Positions 1 to 7,234 are shown, counted from the first letter of the stretch. The stretch: 17,105 bases of DNA from RGIG5472 sp051867615 (GCA_051867615.1 JBJDYU010000019.1:1-17105); one strand, 5' to 3'. The notes: generated from the sequence alone by a model not told the origin. Numbers and translations: made by a program.

Positions 1-455
1 GCGGCGAGCTGGCCCGCATCATGCTGGCGCTGAAAAACGTGCTGGCGGAGCAGGACGAGGTGGAGACGCTGGTGTTCGACGAGGTGGACACGGGCGTTTC
101 CGGCCGGGCGGCGGAAAAGGTGGCGGGAAAGCTGGCGCAGGTCTCCCGCCGCAAGCAGGTGCTGTGCGTCACCCATCTGCCCCAGATCGCCGCCATGGCG
201 GACGTGCATTTCACGGTGGAAAAGGGCGAACGGAACGGGCGCACCTATACGGAGGTGCGGCGTCTCAGCCGCACCGAGCGCTGCCGGGAGCTGGGCCGCA
301 TCACCGGCGGCACCCATGTCTCTGAGACGCTGCTGAAAAGCAGCGAGGAGCTGCTGGCGGCGGCGGAGGAATTCCGCAATACCCTCGGCGGGAGCCGGGA
401 CGGCAGAGCGGTCAAAGACAATGCGCACCGCCGTGAAGACGGAAAACAGGATTGA
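1..455 (+). CDS. recN: DNA repair ATPase RecN, C-terminal part (5' end outside window)
   Basis: RecN is an SMC-like ATPase that acts early in double-strand break repair. Only the last ~151 residues are here; the first complete codon starts at base 3. The window opens inside the ABC signature (GELARIMLALKNVLA), followed by a Walker B/D-loop segment (LVFDEVDTGVSG) and the H-loop region (VTHLPQIAAMAD). This is the normal order for the RecN C-terminal ATPase lobe and distinguishes it from SbcC or SMC, which lack the FDEVDTGVSG form. The C-terminal tail after the ATPase is short, charged and poorly conserved. The stop codon TGA lies inside the -35 box of the following tyrS promoter, so recN ends where the tyrS unit begins. 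No separate recN terminator is visible. Confidence 0.96.
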   Translation, partial: GELARIMLALKNVLAEQDEVETLVFDEVDTGVSGRAAEKVAGKLAQVSRRKQVLCVTHLPQIAAMADVHFTVEKGERNGRTYTEVRRLSRTERCRELGRITGGTHVSETLLKSSEELLAAAEEFRNTLGGSRDGRAVKDNAHRREDGKQD

Positions 456-480
456 CAAGCCGGACAAAATCCGATAAAAT
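452..480 (+). promoter_or_regulatory. Sigma-A promoter of the tyrS T-box transcript
   Basis: A consensus -35 TTGACA (452-457), a 17-base spacer and TAAAAT (475-480, five of six matches) give a strong vegetative promoter. The -35 box overlaps the recN stop codon. Initiation would be expected near 486-488, just before the first T-box stem I sequences. Confidence 0.85.
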
Positions 481-486
481 ACCCAC

Positions 487-760
487 TGCATACAGCGAAG
501 AAAAGGACAAGTACCCGCCATGGCGCTGCCAAGAGAACCCCTGGATGGTGGAAAGGGGAGAGGGCCGGGCGGCGAATACCCCTTGGAGCTGGCGCCCCAA
601 CGGCTCAAACGAGCCCAGTAGGCGCGTCCGGGCGCGCCCGTTACCGCGCTGCCGTGTGATGGCACGGCGCAAGGCCGCTTTCCGCGAGGGAGCGGCGAAC
701 CAGAGGTGGTACCGCGAATGCTTCGCCCTCTGTCCCCGTGGGGGACAGAGGGCGTTTTTT
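487..760 (+). promoter_or_regulatory. T-box riboswitch sensing uncharged tRNA-Tyr
   Basis: This leader has the recognisable parts of a T-box in order. The stem I 5' side carries AAGGACAAGTA (502-513) and AAGAGAA (531-537), and the distal loop resembles GGATGGTGGAAAGG (543-556). The specifier context GAATAC (574-579) shows a TAC tyrosine codon at 577-579. An AGTAGGC...CGTTACCG linker follows at about 617-652. The T-box is CAGAGGTGGTACCGCG (701-716). Its TGGT bulge (707-710) would pair with the ACCA end of a tRNA whose discriminator is A, as expected for tRNA-Tyr. Known mechanism: uncharged tRNA stabilises the antiterminator and lets transcription pass the terminator at 725-760 into tyrS. The specifier and the downstream gene agree. 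Confidence 0.95.
725..760 (+). terminator. Intrinsic terminator of the tyrS T-box leader
   Basis: A perfect 13-bp stem (725-737 with 741-753), a GTG loop and a run of six T (755-760) form a strong terminator. It lies directly 3' of the T-box sequence and is mutually exclusive with the antiterminator fold, so it is conditional rather than constitutive. Confidence 0.93.
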
Positions 761-848
761 ACTATGGAAAAACCATGAAGTTTCATGCCGCGATACGCCG
801 CTTTCACAAAACAAATCAAATTTGGAAGATAAAAGGAGAAAAGAAACG

Positions 849-2072
849 ATGCAGATCTATGACGAACTGGTGGCCCGGGGGCTTATCGCCCAGGTGACGG
901 ACGAGACGGAGATCCGCGAGATGGTGAACAACGGCAAGGCCACCTTCTATATCGGCTTTGACTGCACGGCGGACAGCCTGACCGCCGGCCACTTCATGGC
1001 GCTGACGCTGATGAAGCGCCTGCAGATGGCGGGCAACAAGCCCATCGCCCTCATCGGCGGCGGCACCACCATGATCGGCGACCCCTCCGGCCGCACGGAT
1101 ATGCGCAAGATGCTGACGAAGGAGGACATCGAGCACAACGCCGCCTGCTTCAAGCGCCAGATGGAGCGCTTCATCGACTTCGGCGAGGGCAAGGCCATGA
1201 TGCTGAACAACGCCGAGTGGCTGCTGGGCCTGAACTATGTGGAGCTGCTGCGGGAGGTGGGCGCGTGCTTCTCCGTGAACAATATGCTCCGGGCCGAGTG
1301 CTACAAGCAGCGCATGGAGAAGGGCCTGAGCTTCCTTGAGTTCAACTACATGATCATGCAGTCCTACGACTTCTACTATCTGTTCCAGCACTACGGCTGC
1401 AATATGCAGTTCGGCGGCAACGACCAGTGGAGCAATATGCTGGGCGGCACGGAGCTGATCCGCCGCAAGCTCGGCAAGGACGCCCACGCCATGACCATCA
1501 CGCTGCTGACCGACTCTCAGGGCAAGAAGATGGGCAAGACCGCCGGCAACGCCGTGTGGCTGGACCCCAACAAGACCAGCCCCTTCGATTTCTACCAGTA
1601 CTGGCGCAATGTGGACGACGCGGACGTGATGAAGTGCATCCGTATGCTGACCTTCCTGCCGCTGGAGCAGATCGACGAGATGGACGGCTGGGAGGGCAGC
1701 CAGCTCAACACCGCCAAGGAGATCCTGGCCTACGAGCTGACCGCCATGGTCCACGGCAAGGAGGAAGCGGAAAAGGCCAAAGCCGCGGCGAAGGCCCTCT
1801 TTGGCGGCGGCGGGGACAGCGAGAATATGCCTACCACCGCTCTCGCGCCGGAGGATTTTGAAAACGGCGTCATCGGCATCATGGGCCTGATGGTCAGGAC
1901 TGGGCTCTGCGCCTCCCGGGGCGAAGCGAGACGGCTGGTGCAGCAGGGCGGCGTCACGGTGAACGAGCAGAAGGTGGACTCCATCGACGCGTCCTGGGCG
2001 CCGGAGGCGTTCGCGGACGGGCTCATCATAAAAAAGGGCAAAAAGGTGTTCCACAAGGTCACGCTGCAGTAA
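849..2072 (+). CDS. tyrS: Tyrosyl-tRNA synthetase
   Basis: This cytosolic class I aminoacyl-tRNA synthetase charges tRNA-Tyr with tyrosine. It is 407 aa from the ATG at 849, which has an AGGAG ribosome binding site (833-837). An upstream in-frame extension exists but would begin inside the T-box terminator, so I reject it. The HIGH-type motif is TADSLTAGH (residues 40-48), the tyrosine pocket region includes GGNDQWSNM, and the KMSKS loop is KKMGKT (226-231). A C-terminal S4-like RNA-binding domain follows (about residues 340-407, with ASRGEARRLVQQGGVTVN). The length and domain order match bacterial TyrS. Expression is predicted to depend on the upstream tyrosine T-box, so the synthetase is made when charged tRNA-Tyr is scarce. 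It appears monocistronic, with a terminator straight after it. Confidence 0.98.
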   Translation: MQIYDELVARGLIAQVTDETEIREMVNNGKATFYIGFDCTADSLTAGHFMALTLMKRLQMAGNKPIALIGGGTTMIGDPSGRTDMRKMLTKEDIEHNAACFKRQMERFIDFGEGKAMMLNNAEWLLGLNYVELLREVGACFSVNNMLRAECYKQRMEKGLSFLEFNYMIMQSYDFYYLFQHYGCNMQFGGNDQWSNMLGGTELIRRKLGKDAHAMTITLLTDSQGKKMGKTAGNAVWLDPNKTSPFDFYQYWRNVDDADVMKCIRMLTFLPLEQIDEMDGWEGSQLNTAKEILAYELTAMVHGKEEAEKAKAAAKALFGGGGDSENMPTTALAPEDFENGVIGIMGLMVRTGLCASRGEARRLVQQGGVTVNEQKVDSIDASWAPEAFADGLIIKKGKKVFHKVTLQ

Positions 2073-2087
2073 GCGGCTGAGAAACTC

Positions 2088-2122
2088 GGGGCGGTCAAAG
2101 GTCACTTTGGCCGCCTCTTTTT
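2088..2122 (+). terminator. Intrinsic terminator after tyrS
   Basis: The arms GGCGGTCAAAG (2090-2100) and CTTTGGCCGCC (2105-2115) pair with one G-T wobble around a 4-base loop. They are followed by TCTTTTT. It starts about 16 bases after the tyrS stop. Confidence 0.85.
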
Positions 2123-2133
2123 GGTCACGGAAA

Positions 2134-2370
2134 CCACCGGCTCTGCCGGTGGAGGTGTCCCGTAAAAAGCTTTAGCTTCAAGCATCGAGCGAAGCGAGCC
2201 GCTAACAGGAAGTTTTCAATAATAGAAAGCTTCTGTTAGAACGGTGATCGCCCGTTTGCGGTCTGTAGGGCAAGTGATGCGAGTGAAATAAATTTCAGCG
2301 CGTCTTGAGACGCGTGCTGGTATTAAGCCCTTATAGGGCTTACGCAAGCCTCCGGCTTAACCGGAGGCTT
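2134..2370. repeat. Array of hairpins; candidate non-autonomous palindrome-bounded element or structured RNA
   Basis: This non-coding stretch between the tyrS terminator and the next promoter contains a dense set of inverted repeats. They are: CCACCGGC/GCCGGTGG (2134-2152, 3-base loop); a long stem 2202-2239 with arms of about 15 bp around AATAATA; CGCGTC/GACGCG (2299-2314, TTGA loop); TAAGCCCT/AGGGCTTA (2324-2342); and AAGCCTCCGG/CCGGAGGCTT (2346-2370, CTTAA loop). None is followed by a T run, so they are not simple terminators. The outermost palindromes at each end, with no ORF between, resemble non-autonomous relatives of IS200/IS605 elements. A structured small RNA is the other option. 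I see no second copy in the window. The identity is an inference; the hairpins are directly visible. Confidence 0.45.
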
Positions 2371-2437
2371 AACGGACAACACGGCAGACGCGGCGTCGCC
2401 TTTCCACGGAGGGCAGGGGGAAAAGCGGGGGAATCCC

Positions 2438-2466
2438 TTGCCAAGAGCGGGAAAATGTACTATACT
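2438..2466 (+). promoter_or_regulatory. Sigma-A promoter of the SpoIID-domain gene
   Basis: TTGCCA (2438-2443), a 17-base spacer and TATACT (2461-2466) form a good vegetative promoter about 80 bases before the start codon. It probably also serves queA and the genes behind it, because no terminator is seen between them. Confidence 0.75.
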
Positions 2467-2547
2467 TATTCTGCGGAATTGTGGCGCCGTCTGGCGAAAA
2501 ACGGGTTTTGCGGACGGCGCTTTCCCTATACATAAAGGAGGAATCCC

Positions 2548-4170
2548 ATGAAAAAGCTGCTATACCTGCTCTCCACCTTGACGCTGCTGCTGGCGCTGAC
2601 GACGGTCTCCGCCGCGGCGGTGACCAACGGCATGGTGAAGGTGGGCCTGTATTACGGCAGCAGCGCGCTCTACAGCGCCAACGCCATGATCAAGGACGGC
2701 ACGGGCGATGGCTTTCAGTTCGGCTATTACGATGATAACCGCAATTTCGTTTCTCTGGGCTTTCTGTCGGAGACCTCCGTCTCCGTGACGCTGGACGGCA
2801 ATATCGCCTACAGCGGCGGAGAGATCACCAGCGGCTCCGGCAGCACCGTGCTGGGCGGCTGGCACGTGCAGCTGCCGCAGCAGTACAGCGATTTCGCCAG
2901 CGCCCAGAGCGCGGCGGCAGGCTATGACGGCGGCTTCGCCGCCTGCGTCAGCGGCGCGTTTTATGTCCGTGTGGGCAGCTACGAAAGCCAGAGCGCGGCG
3001 GAGAGCGCCGCCGCGGTCATCGGCGGCAGCGCGGTAGGCCCCAGCGCCACCGGCGTCACGGTGACGCTCCGGGGCGCGCAGACCATTTTGCTGCAGTTCG
3101 ATTACAGCGGCTGGTACGACCTGGCGCTGCAGGCGCGGGGCAGCGGGGCGCAGACCTGGTTCAAAAACCACCTGTACTACGGCGGCTTTTCGTACAAGCG
3201 GGTCAGCGGCGGCAACTTGTACGTCATCAATGTGGTGGGGCTGGAGGACTACCTCAAGGGCGTGGTGCCCTATGAGATGAGCAACTCCTGGCCGACGGAG
3301 GCGCTGAAGGCCCAGGCCATCTGCGCCCGGACTTACGTCTGCCGCGTAGGCAGCCGCCACGGCAGCTACGGCTTCGACGTCTGCGCCACCACGGACTGTC
3401 AGGTGTATTATGGGGTAGACTATGGCTATACGGCCCACACCACCGCCTCGGATCAGGCGGTGGCGGACACGGCGGGGCTGTGTATGTACTATAACGGCGA
3501 GCTGATCTACGCCGTCTATTCCGCCTCCAACGGCGGCGCGTCGGAGGACGCAAAGAACGTCTGGGGCAGCAATTATGCCTACCTGCAGGGCAAGGCGGAC
3601 CCCTATGAGACTTCCATCGCCGCCTCCATTCCCGGCTACCAGTACACGGTGAGCTATACCGCCGCGTCCCTCGGCAGCCGCATGGCATCCCGCTACTCCG
3701 ACTATAAGCTCGGCACGCTTGCGAGCGTCTATGTCTCGGAGTATACGCCGAACGGCAACGTCTACGCCGTCACTTTTGTGGACACGGCCGGCAAGACCTA
3801 TACCGTCACAGGGGAGAAGTGCCGTCTGGCGCTGGGGACCAAGAGCCAGCGCTTCACCATCAACGGCGGCGAGGGCGGATGCTATGTGAACGGAGAGGTG
3901 CTTTCCTCGCTCTCCGGCAGCTATGTCATCTCCGGCAGCGGCAGCGTCACCGCCTTTGACGGCGAGGCCTATGTCATCACGGCGGACGGCGTTTCGAAGC
4001 TGGAGCAGTCCGCGGGAGGCGGAGACATCTCCGGCGGCATCCTCATCAGCGGCACCGGCAACGGGCACAACGTGGGCCTGAGCCAGTGGGGCGCTTACGC
4101 CATGGCGAAAAAAGAGTATTCCTACCGGGATATCCTGGCGTTTTACTATACCGGAATCACGATCAAGTAA
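2548..4170 (+). CDS. Secreted SpoIID/LytB-domain protein (putative peptidoglycan lytic transglycosylase)
   Basis: The 540-aa protein begins with a signal peptide (MKKLLYLLSTLTLLLALT, likely cut near residues 22-24) and follows a strong AAAGGAGG site (2534-2541). Residues about 100-175 contain a segment resembling a SPOR peptidoglycan-binding repeat (AFYVRVGSYESQSAAESAAA). The SpoIID/LytB domain spans about 225-515: GLEDYLKGVVPYEM places the family's catalytic glutamate at E243, followed by WPTEALKAQAICARTYV, and near the C-terminus is GHNVGLSQWGAYA (506-518), the usual GHGVGMSQ motif. SpoIID cleaves glycan strands of peptidoglycan lacking stem peptides during engulfment. This copy has a vegetative-type promoter and sits beside tRNA genes rather than in a sporulation locus, so I call it a SpoIID-domain paralogue and not SpoIID itself. 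It is rich in Gly, Ser and Ala. Confidence 0.88.
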   Translation: MKKLLYLLSTLTLLLALTTVSAAAVTNGMVKVGLYYGSSALYSANAMIKDGTGDGFQFGYYDDNRNFVSLGFLSETSVSVTLDGNIAYSGGEITSGSGSTVLGGWHVQLPQQYSDFASAQSAAAGYDGGFAACVSGAFYVRVGSYESQSAAESAAAVIGGSAVGPSATGVTVTLRGAQTILLQFDYSGWYDLALQARGSGAQTWFKNHLYYGGFSYKRVSGGNLYVINVVGLEDYLKGVVPYEMSNSWPTEALKAQAICARTYVCRVGSRHGSYGFDVCATTDCQVYYGVDYGYTAHTTASDQAVADTAGLCMYYNGELIYAVYSASNGGASEDAKNVWGSNYAYLQGKADPYETSIAASIPGYQYTVSYTAASLGSRMASRYSDYKLGTLASVYVSEYTPNGNVYAVTFVDTAGKTYTVTGEKCRLALGTKSQRFTINGGEGGCYVNGEVLSSLSGSYVISGSGSVTAFDGEAYVITADGVSKLEQSAGGGDISGGILISGTGNGHNVGLSQWGAYAMAKKEYSYRDILAFYYTGITIK

Positions 4171-4185
4171 GGATGTAACAGCCTG

Positions 4186-5211
4186 ATGAAAACCCATGAT
4201 TTTTACTATGACCTGCCGCAGGAGCTGATCGCCCAGACGCCGCTTGCGCGCCGCGACGGCTCCCGCCTGCTGGTGCTGGATAAGGAGACGGGAGCGTGGG
4301 AGCACCGGCATTTCTTCGACCTGCCGGAATTCCTGCGCCCGGGCGACTGCCTGATCCTAAACGACTCCCGCGTCATCCCGGCGCGGCTGTTGGGCGCGCG
4401 GGAGGGTACCGGCGGCGCCTGCGAGGTGCTGCTGCTGAACGACAAGGGCGATAAGATCTGGGAGTGTCTGGTGCGGCCGGGACGGCGGCTCCGCCCCGGT
4501 GCGCGCATTCGCTTCGGAGAGGGGGAGCTGACCGCGGAGATCCTCTCCGTGACGGAGGGCGGCGGACGGCTGGTGCGCTTCGAATATGAGGGCATCTTTC
4601 TGGAGGTGCTGGAGCGGCTGGGCAAAATGCCCCTGCCGCCCTATATCAAGGAGGAGCTGCGGGATCAGGAGCGGTATCAGACCGTCTATTCCCGGGTCAG
4701 CGGCTCCGCCGCCGCGCCTACGGCGGGACTGCATTTCACGCCGGAGCTGCTGGAAAAGATACGCTCCATGGGCGCGGGCATCGGCTATGTGACGCTGCAC
4801 GTGGGGCTCGGCACCTTCCGCCCGGTGAAGGAGGAGGACATTCTCGACCACGAGATGCACAGCGAGTACTGCGAGATCCCGCAGGCCACCGCTGACTTGG
4901 TCAATGAGACCAAGCGCCATGGGGGTCGGGTCATCTGCGTAGGCACCACCTCCTGCCGTACCATCGAATCCTGGGCGGCGGAGGACGGGACGCTGCGCCC
5001 CTGTTCCGGCTGGACGAACATCTTCATCTATCCCGGCTACCGCTTCAAGGTGCTGGACGCGCTGGTGACGAACTTCCACCTGCCGGAGTCCACGCTGGTC
5101 ATGCTGGTGAGCGCGTTGGCGGGGCGGGAGCATATCCTCGCCGCCTATGAGGAGGCGGTGCGGCAGCGCTACCGCTTCTTCAGCTTCGGCGACGCTATGT
5201 TTATTCATTAA
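4186..5211 (+). CDS. queA: S-adenosylmethionine:tRNA ribosyltransferase-isomerase QueA
   Basis: QueA transfers and isomerises the ribosyl part of S-adenosylmethionine onto preQ1 in the anticodon of tRNA, giving epoxyqueuosine. The 341-aa product has the family's normal length. Visible family signatures are the N-terminal FYYDLPQELIAQTPLARRDGSRLL, GDCLILNDSRVIPARL, APTAGLHFT, HVGLGTFRPV, GTTSCRTIES and TNFHLPESTL. The start at 4186 gives the canonical MKTHDFYYDLP terminus and lies 15 bases after the SpoIID-domain gene, so the two are probably co-transcribed. Downstream, after one small gene, comes tgt, the enzyme for the preceding step of the same pathway. queA-tgt linkage is common in bacteria. 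Confidence 0.98.
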   Translation: MKTHDFYYDLPQELIAQTPLARRDGSRLLVLDKETGAWEHRHFFDLPEFLRPGDCLILNDSRVIPARLLGAREGTGGACEVLLLNDKGDKIWECLVRPGRRLRPGARIRFGEGELTAEILSVTEGGGRLVRFEYEGIFLEVLERLGKMPLPPYIKEELRDQERYQTVYSRVSGSAAAPTAGLHFTPELLEKIRSMGAGIGYVTLHVGLGTFRPVKEEDILDHEMHSEYCEIPQATADLVNETKRHGGRVICVGTTSCRTIESWAAEDGTLRPCSGWTNIFIYPGYRFKVLDALVTNFHLPESTLVMLVSALAGREHILAAYEEAVRQRYRFFSFGDAMFIH

Positions 5212-5247
5212 AACGCTTGCCCCGCAAGGGGAGGAAAGGAAAACACC

Positions 5248-5523
5248 ATGACAACGCTTGCCTATCGGGCCGTGCCCAATATGAGCGATGAGCTGGTCTC
5301 CTGGCTGAACGCGGAGGGGATCTATACGCTGGAGGAGCTGCAGGCCATCGGCAGCCATGAAGCGTTCCTCCGCATCCGCGGCCGCATCATCGAGCGGCCC
5401 TTCCACACCCTCTGCAGTCTGGAGGCTGCCTGCCGGGGCGTGTTCAAAAACGAGCTGGATCAGGCCGCGCGGCAGGAGCTGCGCCGCTTTTACGAGTCGC
5501 TGGACGCGGCGGACGAGGCCTGA
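5248..5523 (+). CDS. Stand-alone TfoX C-terminal-domain protein
   Basis: This 91-aa protein resembles the TfoX C-terminal domain alone. It has a helix-hairpin-like start (LPNIG-type, here VPNMSDELVSWLNAEGI), then YTLEELQAIGSHEAFLRI, and a second half matching the CSLEAACRG... ELRRFYESL pattern. TfoX (Sxy) of gamma-proteobacteria regulates competence genes, but single-domain versions are widespread in Firmicutes and have no established role. The ribosome binding site is GGAGGAAAGGA (about 5230-5239); a small hairpin, CCCC-GCAA-GGGG (5220-5231), touches its 5' edge. The gene lies between queA and tgt with short gaps (36 and 19 bases), so it is probably in their transcript. A role in tRNA modification is only a guess from position. 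Confidence 0.8.
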   Translation: MTTLAYRAVPNMSDELVSWLNAEGIYTLEELQAIGSHEAFLRIRGRIIERPFHTLCSLEAACRGVFKNELDQAARQELRRFYESLDAADEA

Positions 5524-5542
5524 CCCATAGGAAAGGACAGCT

Positions 5543-6676
5543 ATGTTTCGTATCATCAAACAGGAGGGGCGCGCCCGGCGGGGTGAGTTCCGCTGCGCCC
5601 ACGGCGGCACGGTGCAGACCCCGGTGTTCATGAACGTGGGCACGCAGGGGGCCATCAAGGGCGGCGTGAGCGCCCTTGACCTGCAAGAGCTGAAGTGCCA
5701 GATCGAGCTGAGCAACACCTACCATCTCCACCTGCGTCCCGGCGACGAGGTGATCAAGCGTTTGGGCGGGCTGCACCGTTTCATGCGCTGGGACGGGCCG
5801 ATCCTCACCGACAGCGGCGGCTTTCAGGTGTTCTCCCTATCGGGCCTGCGCAAGATCAAGGAGGAGGGCGTCACCTTCGCCTCCCATCTGGACGGGCGGC
5901 GCATCTTCATGGGGCCGGAGGAGAGTATGCGCATCCAGGCGAACTTGGGCTCCGACATCGCCATGGCCTTCGACGAGTGCGTGGAGAATCCCTCACCGTA
6001 TGAATACGTGCGGGACTCCTGCGAGCGGACCTACCGCTGGCTGGGACGCTGCGTGGAGGCCCATGCCCGCTTCTGCGCCGAGCCGGACGCGGTGAACCCG
6101 CGGCAGATGCTGTTCGGCATCAACCAGGGCGGCACCTACGAGGACCTGCGGGTGGACAATATGAAGAAGATCGCCCGGCTCCCCTGCGATGGCTTCGCCA
6201 TCGGCGGTCTCGCGGTGGGGGAGGAGACGGAGGTGATGTACCGCATCATCGACGCGGTGGAGCCTCATATGCCGGCGGACAAGCCCCGCTATCTCATGGG
6301 CGTCGGCACGCCCTCCAACATCATCGAGGCGGTGGCCCGGGGCGTGGATTTCTTCGACTGCGTCATGCCCGCCCGCAACGCCCGGCACGGGAAGCTCTAC
6401 ACCTGGTCCGGGACGCTGAACATCCGCAACGAGAAGTACACGGAGGATGAAAGTCCCATCGACCCCGAATGCGATTGCCCCACCTGCCGGCACTTCACCC
6501 GGGCGTATCTCCGCCACCTGTTCAAGGCGGAGGAGATGCTGGCCATGCGCCTGGCGGTGATGCACAACCTCTACTTTTACAACACGCTGATGGAGCGCAT
6601 CCGGGCTTCGCTGGACGAGGGAACCTTCGAACAGTTCCGGGCGCGGTACAGCGGGAAGCTCGAAAAACGCGTATGA
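5543..6676 (+). CDS. tgt: tRNA-guanine transglycosylase (queuine/preQ1-inserting)
   Basis: Tgt swaps guanine 34 in GUN anticodons (Asp, Asn, His, Tyr tRNAs) for preQ1. The 377-aa product has the usual bacterial length. The proton-transfer aspartate lies in LTDSGGFQVFSL (D90) and the nucleophilic aspartate in FDCVMPARNARHG (D272). Zinc ligands are in CDCPTC (C310, C312, C315) plus H341 in AVMHNLYFY. Their spacing is that of the Zymomonas enzyme, shifted by 8 residues from D272 onward. The start follows an AGGAAAGGA site (about 5527-5536). The product is the substrate for QueA, encoded upstream. The order queA, small gene, tgt, yajC, YrzE-like matches the Bacillus arrangement apart from the inserted small gene. 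Confidence 0.98.
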   Translation: MFRIIKQEGRARRGEFRCAHGGTVQTPVFMNVGTQGAIKGGVSALDLQELKCQIELSNTYHLHLRPGDEVIKRLGGLHRFMRWDGPILTDSGGFQVFSLSGLRKIKEEGVTFASHLDGRRIFMGPEESMRIQANLGSDIAMAFDECVENPSPYEYVRDSCERTYRWLGRCVEAHARFCAEPDAVNPRQMLFGINQGGTYEDLRVDNMKKIARLPCDGFAIGGLAVGEETEVMYRIIDAVEPHMPADKPRYLMGVGTPSNIIEAVARGVDFFDCVMPARNARHGKLYTWSGTLNIRNEKYTEDESPIDPECDCPTCRHFTRAYLRHLFKAEEMLAMRLAVMHNLYFYNTLMERIRASLDEGTFEQFRARYSGKLEKRV

Positions 6677-6692
6677 GCGGGGAAAGTGCCTA

Positions 6693-6721
6693 TTGCAATC
6701 CCTTTGATTCTTGGATATAAT
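6693..6721 (+). promoter_or_regulatory. Sigma-A promoter of yajC
   Basis: TTGCAA (6693-6698), a 17-base spacer and a perfect TATAAT (6716-6721) lie in the A+T-rich gap after tgt. This gives yajC its own start of transcription. No terminator for the queA-tgt transcript is visible before it. Confidence 0.82.
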
Positions 6722-6772
6722 CAATTTTGTTCGATACTTCGATACTAAAATGAAAAGGAGTTCATTTTTACT

Positions 6773-7162
6773 ATGGATCTTTACACTATCTTCATGCTCG
6801 TCCTCGTGATCGCCATCTTCTACTTCCTGATGATCCGGCCGGAAAACAAGCGCAAGAAAGCCGCTCAGCAGATGCGCGACAGCCTGAAAAAGGGCGACAG
6901 CATCACCACCATCGGCGGCCTGAAAGGCAAGGTCATCATGATCAGCGAGGATTCCGTGGTCTTTGAGACCAGCGAGGACCGCGTCCGCATTGAGATCGCC
7001 AAGTGGGGCATCTCCAGCAACGATACCGCCGCTGCGGCTGCCGCGGCCGCTGCCGCCGAGAAGAAGGGCAAGAAGGCGGGAAAGATCGCCGAAGCGCCCA
7101 AGGCGGACGCCGTGGCCAAGGCCGAGGCCGAGGCGGATGTGGAAGCCAAGAGCGAAGAATAA
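6773..7162 (+). CDS. yajC: Preprotein translocase accessory subunit YajC
   Basis: YajC is a small inner-membrane partner of SecDF in the Sec translocase. The 129-aa product has one N-terminal transmembrane helix (about residues 4-22, ending in FLMIRP) directly followed by the family signature ENKRKKAAQQMRDSLKKGD and SITTIGGLKGKV. After about residue 80 comes a low-complexity Ala/Lys/Glu tail with a run of ten alanines, longer than in the compact versions of the family. It has its own promoter and an AAAAGGAG site (about 6752-6758). The place after tgt is the standard Firmicutes location. Confidence 0.96.
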   Translation: MDLYTIFMLVLVIAIFYFLMIRPENKRKKAAQQMRDSLKKGDSITTIGGLKGKVIMISEDSVVFETSEDRVRIEIAKWGISSNDTAAAAAAAAAAEKKGKKAGKIAEAPKADAVAKAEAEADVEAKSEE

Positions 7163-7184
7163 GCAAAAACCATTCATAAAGCGT

Positions 7185-7233
7185 ACCTCCTCTGGAATAG
7201 GCTTGTAACGAGCCATACCAGAGGAGGTTTTGT
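7185..7233 (+). terminator. Terminator-like hairpin after yajC whose 3' arm holds the next gene's ribosome binding site
   Basis: An 11-bp perfect stem (ACCTCCTCTGG 7185-7195 with CCAGAGGAGGT 7218-7228) encloses a smaller GGCT/AGCC stem (7200-7203 with 7211-7214) and is followed by TTTGTT. The 3' arm contains AGAGGAGG, the only good Shine-Dalgarno sequence for the ATG at 7235. The hairpin can therefore both reduce read-through and mask translation initiation of the next gene. Confidence 0.75.
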
Positions 7234-7234
7234 T

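Noticed and set aside
452..778. 108-codon ORF inside the T-box leader
   Set aside because: The bases are fully explained by the structured leader and terminator; the peptide is Arg/Pro-rich with no family resemblance.
816..2105. 429-codon minus-strand ORF opposite tyrS
   Set aside because: It mirrors the tyrS coding frame in G+C-rich DNA, has His/Val/Leu-rich low-complexity sequence, no ribosome binding site and no recognisable domain.
2305..2535. 76-codon ORF between the hairpin array and the SpoIID-domain gene
   Set aside because: It has no ribosome binding site, spans hairpins and the promoter, and its translation shows no protein-like pattern.
2560..4311. 583-codon minus-strand ORF opposite the SpoIID-domain gene
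   Set aside because: Antisense shadow caused by codon bias; the + strand product has a signal peptide and catalytic motifs while this one is Ala/Arg/Val-rich without features.
7030..7160. Low-complexity Ala/Lys/Glu tail of YajC as a frameshift artefact
   Set aside because: The frame continues with normal codon use to a stop, and variable charged tails are common in YajC proteins.
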